A DNA stretch of 64,000 nt from Sphingobacterium sp. FBM7-1 (GTDB lineage Bacteria > Bacteroidota > Bacteroidia > Sphingobacteriales > Sphingobacteriaceae). Made by a program: the position numbers and the translations under genes. Positions 24,443 to 32,880 of this stretch are shown piece after piece (the stretch's first letter is position 1; the number at the start of each line of letters is the position of its first letter). Below the pieces are notes generated by a model. It saw only the letters and a list, made by a program, of their open reading frames with translations. It was not told where the DNA came from and made no database searches. The stretch covers positions 1-64,000 of the forward strand of contig NZ_JAJEWJ010000008.1 in NCBI RefSeq assembly GCF_020687765.1, written 5' to 3'.

Positions 24443-26422
24443 ATGGAGAAGATTATTATGAAAACGAAAAAATCAAATTACGGCATAAAAAGTTTAGTTG
24501 GCAGCCTGTTTGTTGCGGCTGCACTATCTACAAGTTCTTGTTCGAAGTTCTTGGACATTATACCCGACAACGTGGCGGTTGTAGAACATGCGTTTAAGCT
24601 TCGGACAGAAGCCGAGAAATATCTTTTTACTTGCTACTCTTATCTTCCGAAGAATGGAGATGGATGGTTTAACGTGGGGATGATGTCGGGGGATGAAATC
24701 TGGTTGCCACAGGAAGATCAGGCACATTGGCATCCAGCTTTCCGCATTGCACAAGGCATGCAAAATGTTGGGGATCCGCTTTTCAATGAATGGGGTGGAA
24801 ACCAGAAAGGTGGCGACGGAAGGTTCAATTACCTGAAAATGTTTCAAGGCATTCGACATTGCAATATTTTCCTGGAAAACTTACGGGATGAATCGCTGGT
24901 GCCGGATCTTCCGCTTGCCGAGCGCGAACGTTGGATAGGAGAGGTAGAGTTTCTGAAAGCTTATTATCACTACTATCTGCTTCAGATGTACGGACCGGTT
25001 CCGATTATTGATGTGAATACGTTGGAATCTTCGGAGCCGGAAGACTTATATTACAAACGGGAACCGGTAGACGATTGCGTGAGTTACATTTCGGATTTGC
25101 TGGACGCTGCCGCTGAGAAATTGCCGCCGCGCATAGTGGATGAAAACAAAGAATTGGGCAGGGCAACGAAAGCGATTGCTTTGAGCGTGAAGGCACGTCT
25201 TTGGTTACTGGCGGCATCACCTTTGTTTAATGGCAATCCGGATTATGCGAATTTTATCGATAAGGATGGCGTACACTTGTTTAACAGCACCTACGATCCG
25301 GCAAAATGGGAGAAGGCGCGTGATGCGGCTAAAGCAGCGATTGACATGGCCGAAGAAGATGGTGCAGAGCTTTATTATTATACGAATGATCGATATGGTC
25401 TAAGTGAGGATACTCGGACGCAACTGAATATCCGGAACGCCGTGACGGAGCGCTGGGGTGAAGAAGTTATCTGGGGATTGTCAAACAGTTACTTTGTTAA
25501 TGAGGCCTTGTGTATGCCTCCCTTAGCGCGTGGTACGAACGTAGACCGTTTTCAACTGCAGGGCGTTTGGGGTGCACCTATTAAAATTGCGAAGCAATAT
25601 TATACAAAAAATGGGGTGCCTATTGAGGAAGACAAGACCTTGGACTACACGGATTATATGACGGTGCGTACGGCCGTGAACGAAGAGCGTTTCCTTATCG
25701 AACCGGGATATCAGACGGCTCGTCTAAATTATGATCGGGAACCGCGTTTTTATGCAAGCTTGGGTTTTGATGGGGGGCGTTGGTATATGAAAGATGGTAC
25801 ATCCACCGCGAGTGACGAGAACGGTATGTATGTACAGTCCAAAAACGTCGAACGGGCGGGCTTTGGCCATTTTACCAATTGGAATGAGACGGGGTATTTT
25901 ATTAAAAAACTGGTGCATTGGGAATCGACAACAAATACGACAAATGCGCCAACCTGGAAGCAATATCCATGGCCGGAAATACGCTTGGCAGAACTTTATC
26001 TAGCTTATGCGGAAGCGCTTAATGAAATAACTGGAGGCTCTACGGAGGCGATTGCATACTTAGACCGAATCCGTGAACGAGCGGGCTTGGAGGGGGTGGT
26101 TACCTCTTGGACGAATTACGCTAAAAGGCCCGAGAAATATCAGGAACAAGAGGGGCTCCGGGAGATTATCCATCGGGAAAGATTGATCGAGCTGGCGTTT
26201 GAAGGCAAACGTTTTTGGGATCTTCGGCGTTGGAAAAAGTCGGCGGAAGAACTGAATAAGGACATTACGGGCTTTACCATGACGGGAAAAACGATTGCGA
26301 CATACAATATCGAGAAGACGATTTTTAACCAGACGTTTATTGCTCCACGTGATTATTTCTGGCCTATTGGTAATTGGGATATCCGGAGAAACCCTTTGTT
26401 GGTAGAAAATCCGGGATGGTAA
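24443..26422 (+). CDS. SusD-like glycan-binding lipoprotein (block A)
   Basis: A 659-residue RagB/SusD lipoprotein that forms the lid on the SusC barrel and captures the glycan. The lipobox is SSCS (Cys about residue 33); the first in-frame ATG is used, though the Met at codon 6 (24458) gives a more typical signal peptide. Family landmarks: the TPR-like helical repeats, WIGEVEFLKAYYHYYLLQMYGPVPII (about 172-197), the WPEIRLAELYLAYAEALNE helix and the C-terminal FEGKRFWDLRRWKKS motif. Longer than most SusD proteins by roughly 100 residues, with extra loops in the middle. Confidence 0.95.
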   Translation: MEKIIMKTKKSNYGIKSLVGSLFVAAALSTSSCSKFLDIIPDNVAVVEHAFKLRTEAEKYLFTCYSYLPKNGDGWFNVGMMSGDEIWLPQEDQAHWHPAFRIAQGMQNVGDPLFNEWGGNQKGGDGRFNYLKMFQGIRHCNIFLENLRDESLVPDLPLAERERWIGEVEFLKAYYHYYLLQMYGPVPIIDVNTLESSEPEDLYYKREPVDDCVSYISDLLDAAAEKLPPRIVDENKELGRATKAIALSVKARLWLLAASPLFNGNPDYANFIDKDGVHLFNSTYDPAKWEKARDAAKAAIDMAEEDGAELYYYTNDRYGLSEDTRTQLNIRNAVTERWGEEVIWGLSNSYFVNEALCMPPLARGTNVDRFQLQGVWGAPIKIAKQYYTKNGVPIEEDKTLDYTDYMTVRTAVNEERFLIEPGYQTARLNYDREPRFYASLGFDGGRWYMKDGTSTASDENGMYVQSKNVERAGFGHFTNWNETGYFIKKLVHWESTTNTTNAPTWKQYPWPEIRLAELYLAYAEALNEITGGSTEAIAYLDRIRERAGLEGVVTSWTNYAKRPEKYQEQEGLREIIHRERLIELAFEGKRFWDLRRWKKSAEELNKDITGFTMTGKTIATYNIEKTIFNQTFIAPRDYFWPIGNWDIRRNPLLVENPGW

Positions 26423-26449
26423 TATGTTTTAACCTTTAATTTTTGAGTG

Positions 26450-27658
26450 ATGAAATTGCAAAAAATAAGACTATATCTGGGGTTCTTAACCATCCTCATC
26501 TGTTGGATGGGTTGTAAGGAAGATCTGGAATTCAGACAGCCTCACGGTGATGACGCAACGAAACCTGATGTGGTTACAAATATTCAAGTGGAAAACCGGG
26601 CGGGTAAAGCGAAGATTACTTATGCCTTACCGAAAAGTCCAAATATGCTGTATGTAAAAGCGGTGTATAAAATGGGAACAGGCGAACTAGCGGAGACAAA
26701 ATCATCCATTTTCACAGACTCTATTATTGTGGAGGGGTTTGCCGACACAAAGGAACATGAGGTTACACTCTATACGGTGAGTCGTAATGAAGTACTGTCC
26801 GATCCGGTTGTGGTTAAGGTGCAGCCACTGGAAGCTTCGTTTCGAAAGGTATTCAACTCTATCGAGATAACGAATGCTTTTGGGGGGTATAATTTAACAG
26901 CGGATAACCCTAATCGAGATGACATTTCGATCATTGTCATGAAACGTAATGCTTTTAACGAATTTGAGCGAGATAACTTCAAGTCGGTATATACACGCAC
27001 GGATGAGATTATTTCTAAGATACGGGGTTTGGATACGCTAGAGCATGAGTTTGCGGTATATGTCCGGGATCGTTGGGGCAACCCCTCGGATACCCTTTAT
27101 ACCAAGGTGAAACCGATATTCGAGGAGAAGCTTGATCCGAACAACTTCCGAAGCTATGTATTACCCGGGGATGCTCCACAGGTAACAAACGGGGCGGCAT
27201 TAGAATACGCTTGGGATGGCCGTTTAGGCTGGCCATATACCAGCTTCACTCACCAGATTAACGGGGGAGACCAACCGCACATGATCACCTTTGATACAGG
27301 GGTACTGGCGAAAATCAGTAGGGTATGGATCAGACCTTTTCCGGAGGGAACTCGTTTTTACTATTTGAGTACGATGAAGCGGTTTGAGATCTATGGGGCG
27401 ACAAGCCCATCCTTGTCAGGGGCGTTGGATGATAGTTGGATGCTTCTAGGTAGTTATGAGGTGGTGAAGCCATCTGGGCTTCCTTATGGAACAGATAATG
27501 CAGAAGATCAAGCTACAGCAGGAGCAGGGTTTAACTGGGAAGTCGATCTGAATGCACCAAAAGTGCGCTATATCCGAATTCGTTGTCTGGAAAACTTCGC
27601 CGGCGGAACGGCACAAAGCATTAATGAACTGGAAGTTTACGGATCAACGCTTGAATAA
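26450..27658 (+). CDS. surface lipoprotein with DUF4959/DUF5000-like domains
   Basis: About 402 residues; an ATG at 26450 just after an in-frame GTG is taken as the start. Lipoprotein signal with Cys in CWMGCKED. N-terminal fibronectin-like DUF4959 region (KPDVVTNIQVENRAGKAKITYALP), a middle beta-sandwich (DUF5126-like), and from about 255 a discoidin-like DUF5000 domain (YAWDGRLGWPYTSFTH...VRYIRIRCLENFAGG). Such proteins sit on the outer surface next to SusCD and bind glycan or help recruit it. No enzyme motif is seen. Confidence 0.8.
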   Translation: MKLQKIRLYLGFLTILICWMGCKEDLEFRQPHGDDATKPDVVTNIQVENRAGKAKITYALPKSPNMLYVKAVYKMGTGELAETKSSIFTDSIIVEGFADTKEHEVTLYTVSRNEVLSDPVVVKVQPLEASFRKVFNSIEITNAFGGYNLTADNPNRDDISIIVMKRNAFNEFERDNFKSVYTRTDEIISKIRGLDTLEHEFAVYVRDRWGNPSDTLYTKVKPIFEEKLDPNNFRSYVLPGDAPQVTNGAALEYAWDGRLGWPYTSFTHQINGGDQPHMITFDTGVLAKISRVWIRPFPEGTRFYYLSTMKRFEIYGATSPSLSGALDDSWMLLGSYEVVKPSGLPYGTDNAEDQATAGAGFNWEVDLNAPKVRYIRIRCLENFAGGTAQSINELEVYGSTLE

Positions 27659-27693
27659 GCGTATAATCCTTTTACACTTTAAAAATAAAAAGT

Positions 27694-28920
27694 ATGAAAA
27701 CGGGTATATATAATGGCATAAAATCTTCGTGGATGGGAATCTTGTTATTCCTTATGCTAACGTCCTGTTCGAAATGGGATGATTTTAAGCAATATATCGA
27801 AGATGGAGAGATCGTCTATGTAGGACGCTTAGATTCGGTTAAAATTCTGTCTGGTAAGGATCGAGTAAAGATAAAGGCATTGCTGAAGCCTGATCCTAAA
27901 ATTCGACAGGTACAGGTTTTTTGGAACGACAGGGCGGATTCCGTGCTGTTTGATATCAGCCCATCTATCGGGGAAAGGGTTTTTGAAGAGGTGATTCCGA
28001 TGGCGGAAGGCGTGGTGAGCTTGTTGTTTTATACCTATGATGATGCCGGAAATAAATCGGTGGCTGTCACGGCGGTGGGTAGAGCATACGGAGATCGTTA
28101 TCAGAATGGCCTGTCCAATCGTTTAGTAGAAGATGCATCGGTAGAGGATGGTATAGCGCAGATTGAATGGGCAGATATGGATCTTTCAGCGGGGCCTTAT
28201 GCGATGGAAGTGAAGTATCTTACGAAGGACAACAAAGAGAAGGTCGTACGGACGCCTATTAGCGAGTCGGTAACGGTATTGGATGATGTGTCATTGTCTG
28301 AAAAGACGATAGAATACCGGACCTTATTCTTACCACAACCCACAAGTATTGATACGTTCTATACGGATTATGAAGCTACCAAGCTGACTTATAGGTTCTT
28401 GAAAAACACGAAGATGCCTATAGAAACCGTGTCGGTGTCTGATCGCTGGGGGATTCCTGCGCATTGGATAACGAATGCGGCTGTGCGTAATTTTAGGGAT
28501 GGTAATGGAAATTATTTTGGTGGAGTAGATTTTTGGTTTGGAGGACCATTTTTAGCGATGGAAGCTGGCTGGTCAGTGGATAATATGGCGACAATTACCA
28601 ATGGTAAAATTTATCAGCAGACTACCCTGCCGCCTGGTGAATATCTTTTTGAGATGGATATTCCGGATTGTACAGCCGGAGGCGATTTTTATACGGTCGT
28701 CGCAAGTGGTGACGAAGTTCCGGATACAGAAAATATAACTACATCCTTGGCGTTTATGAAGACCAATTCGCCTGGAACTCATATCTTATCCTTTTCATTG
28801 GCGGAAGAAACGAAAGTTGCAATCGGATTTGTTGGAAACTTGGCTAATAAAGGTGGAGGTGATGGTACCTTCTGGCGGATTACTGAAGTACGATTAAAGG
28901 AAGTAGAACCGGAAGAGTAA
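27694..28920 (+). CDS. surface lipoprotein with DUF4998 and DUF5013-like domains
   Basis: A 408-residue lipoprotein (lipobox LTSCSKWDD). Its N-terminal half matches DUF4998 (GEIVYVGRLDSVKILSGKDRVKI, then RQVQVFWNDRADS), a fibronectin-like module found in SusCD loci; the C-terminal half, from about 255, looks like DUF5013, a jelly-roll module (FLAMEAGWSVDNMATITNGKIYQ). Role: second surface glycan-binding protein of block A (inference from family and position). Last gene of the SusCD run; a hairpin follows at 28957. Confidence 0.8.
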   Translation: MKTGIYNGIKSSWMGILLFLMLTSCSKWDDFKQYIEDGEIVYVGRLDSVKILSGKDRVKIKALLKPDPKIRQVQVFWNDRADSVLFDISPSIGERVFEEVIPMAEGVVSLLFYTYDDAGNKSVAVTAVGRAYGDRYQNGLSNRLVEDASVEDGIAQIEWADMDLSAGPYAMEVKYLTKDNKEKVVRTPISESVTVLDDVSLSEKTIEYRTLFLPQPTSIDTFYTDYEATKLTYRFLKNTKMPIETVSVSDRWGIPAHWITNAAVRNFRDGNGNYFGGVDFWFGGPFLAMEAGWSVDNMATITNGKIYQQTTLPPGEYLFEMDIPDCTAGGDFYTVVASGDEVPDTENITTSLAFMKTNSPGTHILSFSLAEETKVAIGFVGNLANKGGGDGTFWRITEVRLKEVEPEE

Positions 28921-28956
28921 CTAAAATCTTTCTGTGATTAAAGAGGCTATTTATAT

Positions 28957-28980
28957 AGGTGATCGTGCAAACGATCACCT
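28957..28980. terminator. perfect hairpin ending the block A susCD operon
   Basis: AGGTGATCGT, loop GCAA, ACGATCACCT: a 10-bp perfect stem 36 bp after the last stop. It has no T tract. The stop codon of the decayed fibronectin-like gene on the other strand (28975-28977) lies within its right arm. Confidence 0.6.
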
Positions 28981-29413
28981 TATCATCCACTTCACACTTT
29001 CCGTCCAGTTGGAGCACCGTGCTTATTGCGGGCGCGGACACGGACCCAGATACACTGCCCGGCACTATATCCTTTGATGATATTCTTAAACGATCGGGTG
29101 GTGTATCTCATCTCTCCCCAGGCGGGCTCTTTGGTACTGCTATCGATATGATCGGCGACATTGTACTCGTAGATTATGTCGCGTCCTACCGGTTGGAACG
29201 AAAGTACAGCTTCGCCACTGAGGATACTGTCTTTGAGTACAGGCAAGCCGGGTGTGTCAGGATTAAGCCCTTTTTTCCGTCCTGTGAATATGGGGAAGCC
29301 GGATCGGTACAGTATCGTAAGATCTCCATCTGCAATACGGTTAACGTAGAATGCCAGTTGCTAATATTACGTAACATTGTTGTAAGTTTACCGATTCTCC
29401 GCCGCTTACTCAC
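28975..29413 (-). pseudogene. fibronectin type III-like protein, frameshifted copy
   Basis: Three minus-strand reading segments join into one protein. A GTG at 29413 overlaps the lipoprotein stop and reads VSKRRRIGKLTTMLRNI; after a frame break near 29360 it resumes as QLAFYVNRIADGDLTILYRSG, runs through AWGEMRYTTRSF and WVRVRARNKHG; after a second break near 29010 it ends NWTESVKWMIR at TGA 28977-28975. The end is clearly related to the gene at 1-189 (WGE...VRVRA.N..G..W.E.V). At least two single-base indels disable it. It has no link to glycan use and looks like a decayed guest inside block A. Confidence 0.65.
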
Positions 29414-29795
29414 TTGTAGACAGCAACTCAAATCCACTGAAACAATTTCCTGCCTGCAGCATAATATTTAGTTTTATTGGTTCGTCACTTTGGCTTTCAT
29501 TAAAAGTGACTTTGATAGCACTATTGTTTATTTTCTCAAAAACAAATCCATCATTTTCGATTACAAATGCGTCTTTTAACGGCTTATCCTCAAGATCTAC
29601 CTCACCACCATTAGCCGAAATACTACTAACCCACCACCCACTATTTTTTTTCACGCTAACAGAGAAAATCTTCTCTGCTCCTTCAACAATTGGCTTATCG
29701 ACCTTAATCACAAAAGGAGAATCACAAGTACCATCTAAGCTATCCTTGCAAGAAATGCTACTGAATAATAAAAGCAACAATAATAGTCTTTTCAT
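29406..29795 (-). CDS. small lipoprotein, unrecognised
   Basis: 129 residues with a classic lipoprotein signal (MKRLLLLLLLFSSISCKDS). The mature part is strand-rich and charged, with two further cysteines (GTCDSP and AGNCF) that could form a disulfide. No known family. Its stop overlaps the GTG start of the decayed fibronectin-like gene, so the two once formed an operon. It is intact, but its partner is broken. Confidence 0.55.
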   Translation of the reverse strand: MKRLLLLLLLFSSISCKDSLDGTCDSPFVIKVDKPIVEGAEKIFSVSVKKNSGWWVSSISANGGEVDLEDKPLKDAFVIENDGFVFEKINNSAIKVTFNESQSDEPIKLNIMLQAGNCFSGFELLSTSE

Positions 29796-29887
29796 AATCC
29801 AATACGTTTTCTAAGACTAACGAAGAGGATAGCATTTTTGCTACAAAAAAGTGGTAGTTGCCTACGTACTCCCTGAATTTACCGAAC

Positions 29888-30937
29888 CTATAATCCCCAT
29901 TTTTCTATTAATTTATCAGCCTCCGCTTTGGTGAGATGAATAACCGCGCCATGTTTGGGCGAAGTAAAGTTGGTTGTCTTCATGACGCCTTCATTAAATT
30001 GTCCGAGGTTTTCGAAGTGAACAAAATCAGAGGTTTCACTAAAACCAAAATTGTGAACCGATTGCCCGTAACAATCATACATCAGCACCCATTTTTCTTC
30101 ACCGATGCGTTTCCATACGTTAGGAGCTTCACAGGCTTGGGGTTCCGGATCATACCAACGCGGATCGAAAGTATAACCTCCGTTTGCACGATCCGATACG
30201 GCCTGCTTTATGCCAGCTACGCCATCATGCGAAACGTAGAACATCCGGTATTTGTCTCCTACTTTGGTAATATCGGCATCCAACGCCGTAATTTTTTTGT
30301 CGGGGTATTCAAATAGTACTTTCGGGGTGGAGTCCAGATGATCAAAATCATCATTGACATACGCATAATATAATTTTGCGGCATCGGTGCGGTATCGCAT
30401 GGTAAAGTAAATCATGAGTTTTCCGGCTTCCTCATCGAAGGTGGTCTCGGGAGCCCACGCACATCCGATATCCTGAAAGAAAGGAGCCTGACTGTCTAAC
30501 CGTAGGTTTGCCCGTTTCCAATGGATCAGGTCTTGAGATTTCATGAGCACCAATCCGCGGTTGTTGCCCCAGCCGTAACCTTCGCGCTCCCACTCGGTGT
30601 CGCGGTATCCAGCTTGTTTGGCGTAGATATGCAGGTCGGTCATGGCCAGGTAGAACGAGCCGTCCGGACCGCGGTAAATATGGGGGTCGCGGATGCCTTT
30701 TTGGTCGGCAATTGTATCGCCTGCGATAACGGGTTTGCCGTCGTTTAGTGCCGTAAAGGTGTAGCCGTCTAGGCTTACGGCCATGTGTAGACTGTGCGTT
30801 TCATCCTGATGGAATACCATGAGGTAGGCGCTCATGTCTTTTTCTTGTTTCGTAAAATCTTGTGCTATCGCTGATGTGGTATGGATCACGAGATAGCTTA
30901 GCAGCAAGAGGTAGTTTAGAAAGTGCTGTTTTTTCAT
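29888..30937 (-). CDS. GH43-family glycosidase, exported
   Basis: A five-bladed beta-propeller enzyme of about 349 residues, expected to act on alpha-L-arabinofuranosyl (or beta-xylosyl) links with inversion. Catalytic set visible: general base Asp in KGIRDPHIYRG, pKa-modulating Asp in ALDADITKVGDKYRM, general acid Glu in ACEAPNVWKR. The frame is open back to 31075, but I start at the ATG at 30937, where MKKQHFLNYLLLLSYLVIHTTSAIAQ gives a signal peptide and which lies downstream of a TACATTTG box; an ATG at 30955 is also possible. It is transcribed away from the BNR-4 gene. Confidence 0.85.
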   Translation of the reverse strand: MKKQHFLNYLLLLSYLVIHTTSAIAQDFTKQEKDMSAYLMVFHQDETHSLHMAVSLDGYTFTALNDGKPVIAGDTIADQKGIRDPHIYRGPDGSFYLAMTDLHIYAKQAGYRDTEWEREGYGWGNNRGLVLMKSQDLIHWKRANLRLDSQAPFFQDIGCAWAPETTFDEEAGKLMIYFTMRYRTDAAKLYYAYVNDDFDHLDSTPKVLFEYPDKKITALDADITKVGDKYRMFYVSHDGVAGIKQAVSDRANGGYTFDPRWYDPEPQACEAPNVWKRIGEEKWVLMYDCYGQSVHNFGFSETSDFVHFENLGQFNEGVMKTTNFTSPKHGAVIHLTKAEADKLIEKWGL

Positions 30938-31013
30938 GGAATTGCTGTTCATCATACAAGGGTTTAAGTCAGTGTGTGGTAATGAATTTGCTAAATAAAT
31001 ATAATTTTCTTGA

Positions 31014-31021
31014 CAAATGTA
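31014..31021 (-). promoter_or_regulatory. candidate -7 box for the GH43 gene (TACATTTG)
   Basis: On the minus strand TACATTTG matches TAnnTTTG exactly and would start RNA about 70 bases before the ATG at 30937. It lies inside the longest open frame, which argues against the far upstream start. Confidence 0.4.
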
Positions 31022-31169
31022 AAAATAACATTTATTTTTATTTCGTGTTGCAGCGAAAGCTATTGATGAATGCATTTTAAATCTTTTTGGGCCATTAGCC
31101 TACACGGAAGTGCAAATATTAATACATTTTTACAACCGTTACCCAAATTTATAGACTTATTCAAAAGAT

Positions 31170-32864
31170 ATGAACGGTATAATTAAGAGAATATGGTGCA
31201 TCGCTTTGGCTGTGTTAGGTTCTTTTTGTACGGTAGTGGTTCCTGCTGTCGGACAAGGTTATGAGCTATCGTCCGAAGGGGCCTGGTGTTGGTTTGCGGA
31301 TCCGAGAGCCATCCATCATGAAAATGGTCAGAAAGATATTCGCAAAACGTATGTTGGTTACATCGACGTACACGGTAATATCAAAGCTATGCAATACGAT
31401 TTTGTGACTGGTAAGCAGGTGGAGGTATTGATACGTTCTTGGTTCCAGCCGGATGACCATAATAACCCTACGTTTCTGGTGTTGCCGGATGATCGGGTAA
31501 TGGTGTTTTATTCCCGACATACGGATGAGCGTTGTTTCTATTATCGGATTTCACAAAAGCCGGGCGATATTACAACACTAGGTGAAGAAAAACGGCTGGA
31601 AACCGATCACAATACAACTTATCCGTCTCCTTTTATTTTGACGGATGATTCGGAACATATATATCTCTGCTGGCGCGGGCTGAATTGGCATCCGACGATT
31701 GCTCGTTTGTCTTTGCCTGATGCAGCAGATAACGTAGCCTTTGTAGGCGAACCACGTCAGATTGTACAATCTACAGGTTCCCGACCTTATGCTAAATATG
31801 TATCCAATGGTAAAGACAAAATTTATATCGCGTATACGACAGGCCATCCGGATAACGAAAATCCAAATTTCTTGTATTTCAGTTATGTGGATATAAATAG
31901 CCTGACATTGCACGATGTACAAGGTACTGAACTCGCCAAAATTGAAGAGGGGGCTTTTCGTGTAAACAAAACGGATGCATATGTCCAGGAGTTTCTGGCC
32001 ACAGTGGTGGATAATCCGCAACAGCGCGATTGGGTTTGGCAGGTGGCCATTGATAAAGGTGGTTCTCCCGTGATTGGCTTCGTACGAATTAGCGCAGACA
32101 AAAAGTCACACGATTATTATTATGGACGGTGGACTGGAACCGAATGGCAGAAAACATTTTTAGCAAACGGTGGCGGACATTTCCACCAGACGGAAAACTT
32201 AGAAATGTGTTATAGTGGTGGAATGACAATTGATCCGGATAAGGTAAATGAGGTATATTGTTCTGTCCCAGTAGATGGTACGCATGGTTCTGTATACGAG
32301 TTGATAAAATATACCCTTGATGATGCTGGTGATATCCTGGCGACGGAAGCGATCACGGCCGATTCACGAAAAAATAATGTGCGTCCTTATGTCATTGGCG
32401 GAAGTACCGGAACGCCTTTACGCCTGACTTGGATGCAGGGCGATTATTACGACTGGATTGTCAGCAAAACGCGACCGGGGTACCCGACGGCGATCTACAC
32501 TGATTTTAAGGGGCTTGAGTCGTCGGTCAAAACGGATTGTGATTTCCGTATCTCCGTGAAAATCGATATGGACAGCGGGCAATATCACGGAACGCTATTC
32601 CAGCGGGGCGACCTATCCTATCGGCTGGATGGCAAAACGCTGAAGCCAGAAATTGTCTATAAGGGGAAATGTTACCGCAGTACTAACGTGCTGGGGACGG
32701 CTGATAGTTGGCGATATGTTGATCGAGGAACGAATGGCAAGTGGTATCCGCCGGCAAAACTGAAAAGTTTTGAGCTCACCTTAACCTATAAAGAGGGAGT
32801 GCTGCGTACTTATATTAATAATTTGCTGGACCAGCGTGTGGAAATAAGGGACTTACATTTATAA
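31170..32864 (+). CDS. exported BNR-4 repeat (beta-propeller) protein, possible glycan-active enzyme
   Basis: A 564-residue exported protein (signal peptide to about residue 29, VGQG). The body resembles the BNR_4 family, a propeller seen in PUL proteins: GAWCWFADPRAIHHENGQKD, PDDHNNPTFLVLPDDRVMVFYSRH, TYPSPFILTDDSEHIYLCWRG. The last 110 residues form a separate beta-sandwich (KTDCDFRISVKIDMDSGQYHG). Conserved D, H, R and W residues facing the propeller centre suggest a catalytic site, but no reaction can be assigned. It sits directly before the double GH43 (16-bp gap), so it should serve the same arabinan-type substrate. Confidence 0.7.
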   Translation: MNGIIKRIWCIALAVLGSFCTVVVPAVGQGYELSSEGAWCWFADPRAIHHENGQKDIRKTYVGYIDVHGNIKAMQYDFVTGKQVEVLIRSWFQPDDHNNPTFLVLPDDRVMVFYSRHTDERCFYYRISQKPGDITTLGEEKRLETDHNTTYPSPFILTDDSEHIYLCWRGLNWHPTIARLSLPDAADNVAFVGEPRQIVQSTGSRPYAKYVSNGKDKIYIAYTTGHPDNENPNFLYFSYVDINSLTLHDVQGTELAKIEEGAFRVNKTDAYVQEFLATVVDNPQQRDWVWQVAIDKGGSPVIGFVRISADKKSHDYYYGRWTGTEWQKTFLANGGGHFHQTENLEMCYSGGMTIDPDKVNEVYCSVPVDGTHGSVYELIKYTLDDAGDILATEAITADSRKNNVRPYVIGGSTGTPLRLTWMQGDYYDWIVSKTRPGYPTAIYTDFKGLESSVKTDCDFRISVKIDMDSGQYHGTLFQRGDLSYRLDGKTLKPEIVYKGKCYRSTNVLGTADSWRYVDRGTNGKWYPPAKLKSFELTLTYKEGVLRTYINNLLDQRVEIRDLHL

Positions 32865-32880
32865 AAATAATAGATTAAAT

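Noticed and set aside
30938..31075. N-terminal extension of the GH43 ORF (46 more residues)
   Set aside because: The extension lacks protein character, a TACATTTG box lies within it, and a signal peptide begins at the ATG at 30937.
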